Origin: Streptomyces decoyicus
Lineage (GTDB): Bacteria; Actinomycetota; Actinomycetes; Streptomycetales; Streptomycetaceae
Direction of reading: 5' to 3'
Length of the DNA stretch: 64,000 nucleotides
Assembly (NCBI RefSeq): GCF_019880305.1
Contig: NZ_CP082301.1
Coordinates: forward strand, 7,626,001-7,690,000
Shown: positions 46,931 to 56,140 of the stretch, in pieces
Layout of the letters: each line of letters opens with the position of its first letter
How positions within the stretch are numbered: position 1 is the first letter of the stretch
Translations under genes and position numbers: made by a program
Notes under the pieces: model-generated
Databases searched by the model: none
Seen by the model: the letters and a program-made list of their open reading frames with translations, nothing else
Told to the model about the DNA's origin: nothing

Positions 46931-48595
46931 ATGAGCGAGCGCATCCCCGACCCGGCCCGGCAGCACCTTTCCCACCCGGCCCCGCCCCGTACTGTCCTGC
47001 TGCGCGGCGGTGAGGTGCACAGCCCGGCGGACCCCTTCGCCACCGCCATGGTCGTGGAAGGGGACCGCATCGCCTGGGTCGGTGAGGAGGGTGCGGCCGA
47101 CTCGTTCGCCGGGGGTGTGGACGAGGTGGTCCAGCTCGACGGTGCGCTCGTCACCCCGGCGTTCACGGACGCACATGTGCACACCACCGCGACCGGGCTC
47201 GCGCTCACCGGCCTCGACCTGGTCGGGGTCGGCACGCTGACCGAAGCGCTGGCCCGGATCCGCGGGTACGCGGACGCGCGCCCGTCGGACCGGATTCTGC
47301 TCGGGCACGGCTGGGACGCGAGCGTCTGGCCGGAGGGGCGCCCGCCGTCCCGTGCGGAGCTGGACGAGGCCACCGGGGGCCGCCCCCTCTACCTCACCCG
47401 TGTGGATGTGCACTCCGCCGTCGTGACGACGGCGCTGCTGGATCTGGTCCCCGGCATCCGCGAGCGGGACGGGTTCCACGCCGGTGCCCCGCTCACCGGC
47501 GCCGCCCACCACGCGGTGCGCAAGGCCGCGTACGCCACCGTCACCACCGCGCAGCGCGCCGAGGCCCAGGCAGCCGCGCTCGCCCGTGCCGCCTCGCTCG
47601 GCATCGGCAGCATCCACGAGTGCGCGGGCCCGGACATCTCCGGCGAGGACGACTTCACGGGGCTGCTCGCCCTGGCCGGGGAAGGCGACGGCCCTCGCGT
47701 CGTCGGCTACTGGGCCGAAGTGATCGCATCCGCAAAGGACGCGGAGCGGGTCAGGGAACTCGGGGCCATCGGCGCCGCGGGTGATCTGTTCGTCGACGGC
47801 TCGCTCGGATCGCACACCGCCCATCTGCACGCCCCGTACGCGGATGCCGGGCACACCGGCGTCGCGCAGCTCGACGCCGAGGCCGTCGCCGCCCATGTCG
47901 CCGCCTGCACCGAGGCCGGGCTCCAGGCGGGCTTCCACGCCATCGGCGACGCCGCTCTGACCAGCGTCGTCACCGGCGTACGGGCCGCCGCCGACCGGAT
48001 CGGCCTGGACCGGATCCGCGCCGCCCGGCACCGTGTCGAGCACGCGGAGATGCTCACCGAGGACACCATCGCCGGCTTCGCCGACCTGGCCCTGACCGCG
48101 TCCGTCCAGCCCGCCTTCGACGCCGCGTGGGGCGGCGAGGACGGTATGTACGCCGCCCGCCTGGGCGTCGACCGGGCCCGCACCCTCAACCCGTACGCCG
48201 CGCTGCTCAAGGCCGGTGTCCCGCTCGCGCTCGGGTCCGACAGCCCGGTCACCCCGCTCGACCCCTGGGGCACCGTGCGCGCCGCCGTCTTCCACCGCAC
48301 CCGCGCCCACGGCATCTCCGCCCGCGCCGCGTTCACCGCCCACACCCGCGGCGGCTGGCGCGCCATCGGCCGGGACGACGCGGGCGTCCTGGTGCCCGGC
48401 GCCCCCGCCGACTACGCGGTCTGGCGCACCGGCGATCTGATCGTCCAGGCCCCCGACGAGCGGGTGGAACGCTGGTCCACCGACCCCCGTTCCGGCACCC
48501 CCGGCCTGCCCGATCTCACCCCCGGCAACGACCTCCCGGTGTGCCTGCGCACGGTCGTCGGCGGGCGCACGGTCTTCGGGCCGCCGAACGAGTGA
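46931..48595 (+). CDS. YtcJ-like amidohydrolase
   Basis: A 554-residue metal-dependent amidohydrolase. HxH is in FTDAHVHTT, later metal and catalytic residues lie in HECAGP, HAIGDAAL, HRVEHAEM and LGSDSPVTPLDPW. The layout is that of YtcJ-type enzymes, which cleave N-acyl or cyclic amides; the substrate is unknown. ATG at 46931. Confidence 0.9.
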   Translation: MSERIPDPARQHLSHPAPPRTVLLRGGEVHSPADPFATAMVVEGDRIAWVGEEGAADSFAGGVDEVVQLDGALVTPAFTDAHVHTTATGLALTGLDLVGVGTLTEALARIRGYADARPSDRILLGHGWDASVWPEGRPPSRAELDEATGGRPLYLTRVDVHSAVVTTALLDLVPGIRERDGFHAGAPLTGAAHHAVRKAAYATVTTAQRAEAQAAALARAASLGIGSIHECAGPDISGEDDFTGLLALAGEGDGPRVVGYWAEVIASAKDAERVRELGAIGAAGDLFVDGSLGSHTAHLHAPYADAGHTGVAQLDAEAVAAHVAACTEAGLQAGFHAIGDAALTSVVTGVRAAADRIGLDRIRAARHRVEHAEMLTEDTIAGFADLALTASVQPAFDAAWGGEDGMYAARLGVDRARTLNPYAALLKAGVPLALGSDSPVTPLDPWGTVRAAVFHRTRAHGISARAAFTAHTRGGWRAIGRDDAGVLVPGAPADYAVWRTGDLIVQAPDERVERWSTDPRSGTPGLPDLTPGNDLPVCLRTVVGGRTVFGPPNE

Positions 48596-49159
48596 CATCA
48601 CGTGGGCAGGTGCCGGCGCGGGCAGTGCTTGCCGCTCCTTGCCGCACTTGGGGGCGTTCGTGGCTGACCTGGGGCGACGCGAAAACGACGCAGGCGGAGC
48701 ACCTGTTGACAGCAGGCGGTCGACGGCCGGTAGGTTCGGCCGAGTCCACCACAGGACGTCCGACCGGGAGACCTCCGCGCAGTCGTCGAACGCAGCTGGG
48801 CCATGGGACGGTGCGCCGCTTGGGCACACCGCCACTGGGAGCCAGGTCCAGCACCAGCGGCACGGGACAACGGAGCGTTTCGGCCGGATGGGGGTCCCTC
48901 CCTGCTCCTGGAGAGCCTGGGGGAAGGTGCGACCCGGGTGGGGCCCGGATGCTCAGTAGACAACGGCTTTCGGTCGACCCGCAGCCAGCGGGTCCCAGGT
49001 CGGCCCGAAGGGCGCCGGGCCCCTAACCGCAGGGCACTGTGCCCCGCCCGCACCCCCTCCGGCGGTGCCCCTTCACCTTTTGTGCACCCCATATCCGCAA
49101 TCCCGGCCTCCCGATGTACGGTCAGCTCACCACCACGACCTGCAGGAAGGCCCGCGACC
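48596..49159. other. intergenic region without recognised gene
   Basis: About 560 nt between the amidohydrolase and lnt genes. Frames here give Pro/Arg-rich text without motifs. No clear terminator is seen. Confidence 0.4.
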
Positions 49160-50833
49160 GTGCCATCGGGTTCCGACACCACCGAAGAAGCCGTCAGCGG
49201 CACCTCGCCCGACGGCCGGGTCCCCTGCGCCGAGACGGGCTCCACCGCCGTGCCGGCGCGCCCCGGGCGCGCCCGGCGGCTCGCCGCTCTGGCCCGCCGG
49301 GAGGCGCTGCGCACCGGCCTTGCGGCCGTCTTCGGTATCGCGCTCGGCCTGGCCTTCCCGCCGTACGACCTGTGGCCGCTGTCCCTGGTGGCCGTCGCCG
49401 CGCTGTCGCTGCTGACCCGTGGCCGGACCGCCCGCCAGGGAGCCTGGACGGGCTTTGCGTTCGGGCTTCCGTTCTTCCTGGTCCTGCTGAAGTGGCTGCA
49501 TGTCGTGGGCTGGGACGCGGTGTTCGGCCTCTCGGTCGCCGAGTCGCTCTTCGCGGCGCTGCTGGGTGCGGCGCTCGCCGTCACCTCCCGGCTGCCGGGC
49601 GGGCCACTGTGGGCCGCCTGCCTGTGGGTCGCCGAGGAATGGGCCCGCGACCGGCTTCCGTTCGGCGGCTTCCCGTGGGGCCGGCTCGCCTTCGCCAACA
49701 CCGGCTCGCCGTTCACGCCGATCGCCGCGCTCGGCGGCGCCCCGCTGGTGACCTTCGCGGTCGCGCTGGCCGGTGCCCTGTTGGCCGCATGCGCCGCCAC
49801 CCTCTGGGGGCTGCGCGGCAACGGATCGCTGCGCCGGGCGGTCCCGGCCCTGGAAGCGTTCGGGCTCGCCGCCGCGGTCACCCTGGCCGGCCTGGCCGTG
49901 CCCGTCCCCACGAAGGCCGACGACACCGTCGATATCGCCGTCGTCCAGGGCAATGTCCAGCAGCCCGGCATGGACTTCCTGGGCCGCCCCATGCGGATCA
50001 CCGACAATCACGCCACCGCCACCGAGAAGCTGGCCGCCGACGTCAAGGCCGGCCGGGCCAAGAAGCCGGACCTGGTCATCTGGCCGGAGAACTCCTCCGA
50101 CCTGGACCCGTACCAGTACCCGCAGGCCTACGACCGGATCGACGAGGCCGTGAAGGCCATCGGCGTGCCCGTCCTCGTCGGCGCCCTGGTCGACCACCCC
50201 ACCAAGAAGGGCTACGTCTTCAACGAGGGCATCGTCTGGGACCCGAAGAAGGGGCCGGGCGCCTCCTACACCAAGCAACATCCGGTGCCGTTCGGCGAGT
50301 ATGTGCCGTTCCGGGAGCAGCTCAGCAAGATCATCACGCGCTTCCAGCGGGTGCCCCGCGACTTCTACCCCGGTGACCACACCGGCGTGCTCCACGTGGG
50401 CCCCGCCCGGCTCGGCGATGTCATCTGCTTCGAGGTCGCCTACGACCAGATCGTGCACGACACCGTCGACGCCGGCGCCCGCGCCCTGGTGATCCAGACG
50501 AACAACGCCACCTACGGACGCTCCGGCCAGCCCGAGCAACAGCTGGCGATGTCCAAGCTGCGCGCCGTCGAGCACGGCCGGGCCGTGGTCACCGCGGCAA
50601 CCAGCGGGATCAGCGCGGTGGTCGCCCCGGACGGCAGGATCACCCACCAGATCCCCGAGTTCACCCAGGGTGTGGTCTCCGCGCGTATCCCGCTGCGGGA
50701 CGAATCGACGCTCGCCGACCGCGTCGGTGCCGCTCCGGAGTGGGCGCTCGCTATCGTGGGGCTTCTGTCCTGTGCCGCCGCAGTAGTCGTCGGCCGGCGC
50801 GGGCGTACGAAGGACGAGAAGGGACAGCAGTGA
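49160..50833 (+). CDS. lnt: apolipoprotein N-acyltransferase
   Basis: A 557-residue enzyme that N-acylates lipoproteins. Six or so N-terminal hydrophobic segments precede a nitrilase-type domain. The catalytic Glu is in VIWPENSSD, the Lys in YTKQHPVPFGEYVP and the Cys in DVICFEVAYD. A GTG at 49160 has an AGGAAGG site. The mannose-phosphate synthase gene overlaps its stop (GTGA). In mycobacteria these two activities are fused as one protein (Ppm1); here they are adjacent and separate. Confidence 0.92.
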   Translation: MPSGSDTTEEAVSGTSPDGRVPCAETGSTAVPARPGRARRLAALARREALRTGLAAVFGIALGLAFPPYDLWPLSLVAVAALSLLTRGRTARQGAWTGFAFGLPFFLVLLKWLHVVGWDAVFGLSVAESLFAALLGAALAVTSRLPGGPLWAACLWVAEEWARDRLPFGGFPWGRLAFANTGSPFTPIAALGGAPLVTFAVALAGALLAACAATLWGLRGNGSLRRAVPALEAFGLAAAVTLAGLAVPVPTKADDTVDIAVVQGNVQQPGMDFLGRPMRITDNHATATEKLAADVKAGRAKKPDLVIWPENSSDLDPYQYPQAYDRIDEAVKAIGVPVLVGALVDHPTKKGYVFNEGIVWDPKKGPGASYTKQHPVPFGEYVPFREQLSKIITRFQRVPRDFYPGDHTGVLHVGPARLGDVICFEVAYDQIVHDTVDAGARALVIQTNNATYGRSGQPEQQLAMSKLRAVEHGRAVVTAATSGISAVVAPDGRITHQIPEFTQGVVSARIPLRDESTLADRVGAAPEWALAIVGLLSCAAAVVVGRRGRTKDEKGQQ

Positions 50834-51585
50834 CAGACGGTCAGCGGCAATACGGCCCGCTCGGCACCACGTTGGTGATCATTCCGACGTACAACGAGGC
50901 GGAGAACATCCAGCCGATCGTCTCGCGGGTGCGGGCCGCCGTCCCCGAGGCCCATGTCCTCGTCGCGGACGACAACAGTCCTGACGGCACCGGCAAGTTC
51001 GCCGATGAACTGGCCGCCGGCGACGAGCACGTCCATGTCCTGCACCGCAAGGGCAAGGAAGGCCTCGGCGCCGCCTACCTCGCGGGCTTCCGGTGGGGCA
51101 TCGACAACGGCTACGACGTGCTGGTCGAGATGGACGCCGACGGCTCGCACCAGCCCGAGGAGCTGCCCCGGCTGCTCACCGCCCTCAAGGGCGCCGATCT
51201 CGTCCTCGGTTCGCGCTGGGTGCCCGGTGGCCGCACCGTCAACTGGCCCAAGTACCGCCGGCTCATCTCCCGCGGGGGCAGTACGTACTCCCGGCTGGTG
51301 CTGGACCTGCCGCTGCGCGACATCACCGGCGGCTACCGCGCTTTCCGCACGGAGGCCCTCAAGGGGCTGGGCCTGGACGATGTGGCCTCCCAGGGCTACT
51401 GCTTCCAGGTCGACCTCGCCCGCCGTGCCGTGCAGGCCGGGTTTCACGTCGTCGAGGTTCCGATCACCTTCGTCGAGCGGGAGCTGGGCGACAGCAAGAT
51501 GAGCCGGGACATCGTCGTGGAGGCGCTGTGGCGCGTCACCGCCTGGGGCGTCGGCTCCCGGGTGGACAAGATCCGCGGCCGCTGA
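50830..51585 (+). CDS. polyprenol monophosphomannose synthase
   Basis: A 251-residue GT2 glycosyltransferase. VIIPTYNEAENI, VADDNSPDGTG, VEMDADGSHQPEELPRLL and the C-terminal YCFQVDLARRA are the dolichol-phosphate-mannose-synthase signature. It makes polyprenyl-phosphate-mannose for protein O-mannosylation. No membrane segment is seen, as in Ppm catalytic domains. The GTG at 50830 overlaps the lnt stop. Confidence 0.93.
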   Translation: MTDGQRQYGPLGTTLVIIPTYNEAENIQPIVSRVRAAVPEAHVLVADDNSPDGTGKFADELAAGDEHVHVLHRKGKEGLGAAYLAGFRWGIDNGYDVLVEMDADGSHQPEELPRLLTALKGADLVLGSRWVPGGRTVNWPKYRRLISRGGSTYSRLVLDLPLRDITGGYRAFRTEALKGLGLDDVASQGYCFQVDLARRAVQAGFHVVEVPITFVERELGDSKMSRDIVVEALWRVTAWGVGSRVDKIRGR

Positions 51586-51676
51586 CGCCGGGCCCGGTGC
51601 GGCCGCCCGCTCGGAGACGGCCCCTCGCGGGCGACCCTCAGAGGGTGTGCGGGGGCCGGCCAGGCACACTTGAGGC

Positions 51677-52330
51677 ATGACGTTCGGAGCCACGCCATCG
51701 CCGAGTCCCCGCCCGCCCCAGCGCTCGCGCGCCCGCCGGTTCGTCCCCTTGGGCATCGCCGCCTGGATGGTGCTGGAGATCTGGCTGCTGACCGTGGTCG
51801 CCGGGGCCACCAGCGGCCTGACGGTTTTCCTTCTGCTGGTCGCCGGGGTCGTCCTCGGCGGCTATGTGGTCAAGCGGGCCGGCCGTCGAGCCTGGCGCAA
51901 CCTCACCGAGAGCTTGCAGACCGCCGGCGACCCGGCGGCCTCCGGCAGCTCCGCGTCGTCCGAGGACGCCAAGTCCGCTGGCGGCAGGTCCGGCGCCGGC
52001 AAGTCGGGGAACGGCAAGTCCGGCAGCGGCAAGTCGGGGAGCGGCAATACGCTCCCGATGGCCGGAGGGCTGCTGCTGATGATTCCCGGGCTGGTCTCCG
52101 ACGCGCTGGGGCTGCTCTGCCTCTTCCCGCCGACCGGGAAGCTGATCCAGCGCCGCGCCGAGAAGCTGGTGACCCGGCGGTCGGGCCACGGCTACGCCCC
52201 CGGCACGTTCGGTGACGCCTTCCAGCAGGCCCGGATGCACCGGCCCGACGGCAAGGTCGTCCAGGGCGAGGTCATCCGTGAGGACGAGCCTTCCTCCCCG
52301 CGTCGCCAGGACCCGCCGCTGACCGGCTGA
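51677..52330 (+). CDS. FxsA family membrane protein
   Basis: A 217-residue protein with two N-terminal hydrophobic helices (LGIAAWMVLEIWLLTVVAG ...) and a third after residue ~130 (LLLMIPGLVSDALGLL), as in FxsA. Between them is a low-complexity Gly-Lys-Ser-Gly repeat of about 25 residues, absent from the usual family plan. FxsA-type proteins affect phage exclusion in enteric bacteria when overproduced; the normal role is unknown. Confidence 0.8.
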   Translation: MTFGATPSPSPRPPQRSRARRFVPLGIAAWMVLEIWLLTVVAGATSGLTVFLLLVAGVVLGGYVVKRAGRRAWRNLTESLQTAGDPAASGSSASSEDAKSAGGRSGAGKSGNGKSGSGKSGSGNTLPMAGGLLLMIPGLVSDALGLLCLFPPTGKLIQRRAEKLVTRRSGHGYAPGTFGDAFQQARMHRPDGKVVQGEVIREDEPSSPRRQDPPLTG

Positions 52331-52369
52331 GCCCTCCGGCGTCCGGGCCGTGCGCGCCGCGGACACAGC

Positions 52370-52410
52370 AAGGGCCGGGGCCACTGCGCAGTGCAGTGGC
52401 CCCGGCCCTT
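52370..52410. terminator. strong bidirectional terminator between fxsA-like gene and rbpA
   Basis: A perfect 18-bp inverted repeat (arms 52370-52387 and 52393-52410) with a 5-nt loop, lying between two convergent genes. Both strands read A/T at the outer end of the stem. Confidence 0.9.
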
Positions 52411-52435
52411 CGTGCTGCTTGGCGCAGGCCCGTTG

Positions 52436-52813
52436 TCAGGCGGACTTGCGGTTGCTGTCGCGCGGATGCACGGCAATGTTCATGGTGCCGGAGCGCAGGA
52501 CGGCCAGCCTTTCGGCCAGCACCTCCTCGAGCTCCTCGCGGGTGCGCCGCTCCATGAGCATGTCCCAGTGCGTACGCGCGGGCTTACCCTTCTTTTCCTC
52601 AGGGCCATCGCCATCCACCAGAAGCGAGGGTGCACCACATACCTTGCACTCCCACTCCGGCGGAATCTCGGCCTCAACCGAGAACGGCATCTCGAATCGA
52701 TGTCCGTTCTCGCATGCGTACTCCACCGCCTGGCGCGGGGCCAGGTCGATGCCGCGGTCGGTCTCGTAGCTGGTCACCACGAGTCGCGTGCCGCGGAGAG
52801 CTCGCTCACTCAT
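52436..52813 (-). CDS. rbpA: RNA polymerase-binding protein RbpA
   Basis: A 125-residue actinobacterial RNA polymerase accessory protein. The N-terminal stretch MSERALRGTRLVVTSYETDRG, the zinc-binding core CENGHRF and WECKVCG, and the C-terminal sigma-interaction region TREELEEVLAERLAVLR are family hallmarks. It binds the primary sigma factor and stimulates transcription, also under rifampicin. A sigma-R-type promoter lies 62-87 nt upstream. Confidence 0.95.
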   Translation of the reverse strand: MSERALRGTRLVVTSYETDRGIDLAPRQAVEYACENGHRFEMPFSVEAEIPPEWECKVCGAPSLLVDGDGPEEKKGKPARTHWDMLMERRTREELEEVLAERLAVLRSGTMNIAVHPRDSNRKSA

Positions 52814-53125
52814 GAATCGTGCCTCCCGGGCTTGTCGCCCACAGGACAGGTGTCGCTGTCGTCGTCATCCGGTCAACGTCCGGTCGGCGGTGAAGATTCC
52901 CGAAATCGCAATTCGGGACATGCGCCCACCCGTCGCCCACCACCGCCCATGATGGAGGCGCTGTGCGCCGCTGCCTTCCTTCGTGCCGCCCCTTGTTGTA
53001 CCCACCAGCGCCCGGTTTGTCACATCTAGCAGCAGATGTCACCCAGCGCCATCCACAGTTAAGCGCGCAGTAACGGTCCGCCTGGTGAGCCAAAGGCGTA
53101 CACTACCGCCCCGCACCCCCTGGGA
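52814..53125. other. intergenic region upstream of rbpA
   Basis: About 310 nt. It holds the sigma-R-type promoter on the minus strand and otherwise no gene. The transporter gene on the minus strand ends at its right side. Confidence 0.5.
52875..52900 (-). promoter_or_regulatory. sigma-R-type promoter of rbpA
   Basis: On the minus strand GGAAT (52896-52900) is followed after exactly 18 nt by GTT (52875-52877). This is the sigma-R consensus of Streptomyces for disulfide stress. It lies about 60 nt upstream of the rbpA start, and rbpA is a known sigma-R target. Confidence 0.75.
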
Positions 53126-54511
53126 CTAAATCCGGTCAGGCACAGGGTTTCCGGCCGCCGCGATCGCCCGCCTCACCGGCACCCTCACCAGCAGGACAAA
53201 ACCGATCACAAAGAACGCCACCAGGGACACGATTGCATCCCGGTAGCTCCCGGTGAGCTGATAGGCCACCCCGAACACCAGCGGTCCCAGCCAGCTCACG
53301 CCCCGGTCGCTCATCTCGTACGCGGAGAAGTATTCCGCTTCTTTGCCGCGCGGCACCAGATGCGAGAACAGCGAACGCGACAACGCCTGGCTTCCGCCCA
53401 GGACCAGGCCGATGCCGACGGCCAGCCCGAAGAACCACCCCGGTGCCTTCGCCGGCAGGAAGTAGCCGGCCGCGAGCGTCAGCACCCAGGCCACCAGCGA
53501 GCCGAGGATCGTCCGCTGTGCGCCGTACCGTGCGGCGAGGCGCCCCATCAGCAGGGCGCCCGCCGCGGCCAGCACCTGCACCAGCAGGACCGCCACGATC
53601 AGCGTCGTCTGGTCCAGGCCGAGCTCCTCGGAGCCGTACACGGACGCCTGGGTGATCACTGTCTGCACCCCGTCGTTGTAGACGAGATAGGCCAGGAGGA
53701 AGGACAGCGTGAGGGGGTGGCGGCGCAGTTCGCGCAGCGTCTCCCGGAGCTGCTGCCACCCCTTGCCGAGCGTGGCGCCGCCGGCCCCGGTGGGCTCCTT
53801 GGTCACGGCCGTCCGCCGGTCGCGCAGCCGGCGCAGCGGAATCACCGAGAACGCGCCCCACCACAGCCCCGCCGACGCCAGGCAGATGCGCACCGCGGTG
53901 CCCGCGGAGAGGCCGAAGGAGTCGTGCGCTCCGTAGAGCACCAGGTTGGCGATCAGGACCAGCGCCCCGCCCGCGTAGCCGAAGGCCCAGCCGCGGGAGG
54001 AGACAGCGTCCCGTTCGTCGGGCGGGGCGATCTGCGGCAGGAAGGAGTTGTAGAGCATCATCGACACCACGAACGAGACGTTCGCGATGATCAGCAGCGC
54101 CCCGCCCAGCAGATAGCGCTCACCGCCGAGGAAGAACATTCCCGTCGTCGCCGCGGCGCCCGCGTAGGCGCAGCCGCCGAGCAGCGGCTTCTTCCGGCCG
54201 CTCCGGTCGGCCAGCGCCCCGGCGAGCGGCATCGCCAGCACCGACAGCAGCAGTGACGCGGACACCGCATACGCATAGAAGGAGCCCGCCCGCACCGGGA
54301 TGCCCAGCGGGTGCACAAAGCCCTCCGCGTCCGCAGCGGCCTTCGCCACCGAGGTCAGATACGGCCCCAGGAACACGGTCAGGACGGTCGTCGAATAGAC
54401 GCTGTTGGCCCAGTCGTACCAGTACCAGCCGCGCTGTTCGCGGCGCCGGGCGGCGGTCTCGTCCACGCCCTCGGCCACGGCTTGTGCGCTCTCCACGCCC
54501 ACCCCCGTCAT
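53126..54511 (-). CDS. UMF1-type MFS transporter
   Basis: A 461-residue major facilitator with around twelve hydrophobic segments. The N-terminal REQRGWYWYDWANSVYSTTVLTVFLGPYL is the UMF1/Atg22-like signature, followed by LAGALADRSGRKKPLL and SQALSRSLFSHLVPRGKEAEYFSAYEMSDRGVSWLGP. The substrate is unknown. The ATG at 54511 (MTGVGVESAQ) has a GGGGACAGG site; the frame extends upstream without support. Confidence 0.88.
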   Translation of the reverse strand: MTGVGVESAQAVAEGVDETAARRREQRGWYWYDWANSVYSTTVLTVFLGPYLTSVAKAAADAEGFVHPLGIPVRAGSFYAYAVSASLLLSVLAMPLAGALADRSGRKKPLLGGCAYAGAAATTGMFFLGGERYLLGGALLIIANVSFVVSMMLYNSFLPQIAPPDERDAVSSRGWAFGYAGGALVLIANLVLYGAHDSFGLSAGTAVRICLASAGLWWGAFSVIPLRRLRDRRTAVTKEPTGAGGATLGKGWQQLRETLRELRRHPLTLSFLLAYLVYNDGVQTVITQASVYGSEELGLDQTTLIVAVLLVQVLAAAGALLMGRLAARYGAQRTILGSLVAWVLTLAAGYFLPAKAPGWFFGLAVGIGLVLGGSQALSRSLFSHLVPRGKEAEYFSAYEMSDRGVSWLGPLVFGVAYQLTGSYRDAIVSLVAFFVIGFVLLVRVPVRRAIAAAGNPVPDRI

Positions 54512-54558
54512 CCTGTCCCCGTTCACGGCGGCGGACGACGGCTCGACGGAGCCGGCCC

Positions 54559-55359
54559 TTATACCCAGCACCCTCGCTCGGTCAGCACGTTCCGCAGCGT
54601 CTCGATGTGGTCCGTCATGATGCCATCCACACCGAGGTCCAGGAGTGCGGTCATCCGATCCGCGTCGTTGACCGTCCAGACATGGACCTGCATGCCCAGC
54701 GCGTGCGCGGCGCGCAGGAACAGCGGATCGACGACGGGGAGGCCGGACTGCCGCTCGGGGACCTGGACGCAGACCGCGCTGCGCCGCACCGCCGCACCCA
54801 GCAGACGGTCGAGCGGCAGCACCCCCCGGCCGTACGACCGCAGCCGCAGACCGGCCACGCCGCGGGTGCCGAGCGAGCTCGCCATCCGCCGGCCGGCCAG
54901 CCGCTGGGCGCGGGCCACCCGGGCCTCCGAGAACGAACCGACGCACACCCGGTCCCAGGCGTTGGTGCGGCGCAGCAGGCCGAGCAGCGGTGCGAGGGCG
55001 GCCTCCGCCTTGAGGTCGACGTTCCAGCGCGCCTCGGGGAACTCCTCCAGCAGCTCCTCGAAGAGCGGCAGCGGCTCCCGCCCGCCGACCCGGGCCCGGC
55101 CCACGGCGCGCCAGGGGAGCAGCCCGATGGCGCCGCGGGCGTCGGTGACGCGGTCGAGCGTCGCGTCGTGGAAGGCGACGAGCTTTCCGTCCGATGTGGC
55201 GTGCACATCGGTCTCCAGATAGCGGTATCCGAGGCCGACCGCGCGGCGGAAGGCGGCGGCGGTGTTCTCCAGGCCCTCCGCCGCCCCGCCCCGGTGGGCG
55301 AAGGCGAGCGGCACGGGGTGGTCGAGATAGGCGTGGCGGATGCGTATCGCTGAGGTCAC
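54559..55359 (-). CDS. glycerophosphodiester phosphodiesterase
   Basis: A 266-residue GDPD-fold enzyme. FAHRGGAAEGLENT holds the catalytic His and the Glu-Asn, followed by YLETDVHATSDGKLVAFHD with the metal residues and second His. It hydrolyses glycerophosphodiesters to glycerol-3-phosphate. No signal peptide is visible. GTG at 55359 overlaps the stop of the YczE-like gene (GTGA), so the two are coupled. Confidence 0.92.
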   Translation of the reverse strand: MTSAIRIRHAYLDHPVPLAFAHRGGAAEGLENTAAAFRRAVGLGYRYLETDVHATSDGKLVAFHDATLDRVTDARGAIGLLPWRAVGRARVGGREPLPLFEELLEEFPEARWNVDLKAEAALAPLLGLLRRTNAWDRVCVGSFSEARVARAQRLAGRRMASSLGTRGVAGLRLRSYGRGVLPLDRLLGAAVRRSAVCVQVPERQSGLPVVDPLFLRAAHALGMQVHVWTVNDADRMTALLDLGVDGIMTDHIETLRNVLTERGCWV

Positions 55360-56039
55360 TCCGGCAGTATTGCGTGCTCGGGTGAAGCCCCTCCGCGGGC
55401 CACCACCGGCGACGGCTTCCCGGGCCGGTCCTTGATCGCGAAGCGGCGCAGGAAGAACTGTGCCAGTGGCCCGATGGCCAGCGCATAGACCACCGTGCCG
55501 GCCCCGACGGAACCGCCGAGCAGGAAGCCGGCCGCGAGCACCGTCACCTCGATGCAGGTCCGCACCAGCCGCACCGGACGGCCGGTCCGCAAATGCAGCC
55601 CGGTCATCAGCCCGTCGCGCGGACCGGGGCCGAAATCGGCGGAGATGTACAGGCCGGTCGCGGCGCCGTTGAGGAGGACGGCGCCCGCCAGCAGCGGGAT
55701 ACGCGCGCCCAGCGAGTGCAGCTCCGGCGTCCAGGCCAGCGTCGCGTCCATCACCAGCCCGAGGATCACCACATTGGACACCGTGCCCAGGCCGGGACGC
55801 TGGCGCAGCGGGATCCACAGCAGCAGGATCAGCGCGCCGGACACGATGGTGACCGTGCCGATCGACAGTCCCGTATGGCGGGATATGCCCTGGTTCAGCA
55901 CGCTCCATGGCTCCAGGCCCAGCTCGGCCCGCAGCATCAGCCCCATGCTCACGCCGTAAAGCGTCAGTCCCGTATAGAGCTGGACCAGCCGGCGCACGGG
56001 CAGTCCCCTCCTCCGGCCGGATTCCTCGATCATGGACAC
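55356..56039 (-). CDS. YczE/YitT-like membrane protein
   Basis: An integral membrane protein of about 227 residues with five or six hydrophobic helices. The text LYTGLTLYGVSMGLMLRAELGLEPWSVLNQG and ISADFGPGPRDGLMTGL marks the YczE/YyaS family. Function unknown. Such genes sit divergently from MocR regulators in many actinobacteria. The GTG at 56039 is chosen because AGGAGG lies at good spacing; ATG at 56033 and GTG at 56084 are alternatives. Confidence 0.8.
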   Translation of the reverse strand: MSMIEESGRRRGLPVRRLVQLYTGLTLYGVSMGLMLRAELGLEPWSVLNQGISRHTGLSIGTVTIVSGALILLLWIPLRQRPGLGTVSNVVILGLVMDATLAWTPELHSLGARIPLLAGAVLLNGAATGLYISADFGPGPRDGLMTGLHLRTGRPVRLVRTCIEVTVLAAGFLLGGSVGAGTVVYALAIGPLAQFFLRRFAIKDRPGKPSPVVARGGASPEHAILPE

Positions 56040-56140
56040 AACATTTCCCCCTCCTGGCAGGATTGGACCGACGCATGACACCATGTGGCGTGTCCGGGCT
56101 CGGGAAGTAGAGCCAATTCGGGGAAGGTGGACTGATCTTC

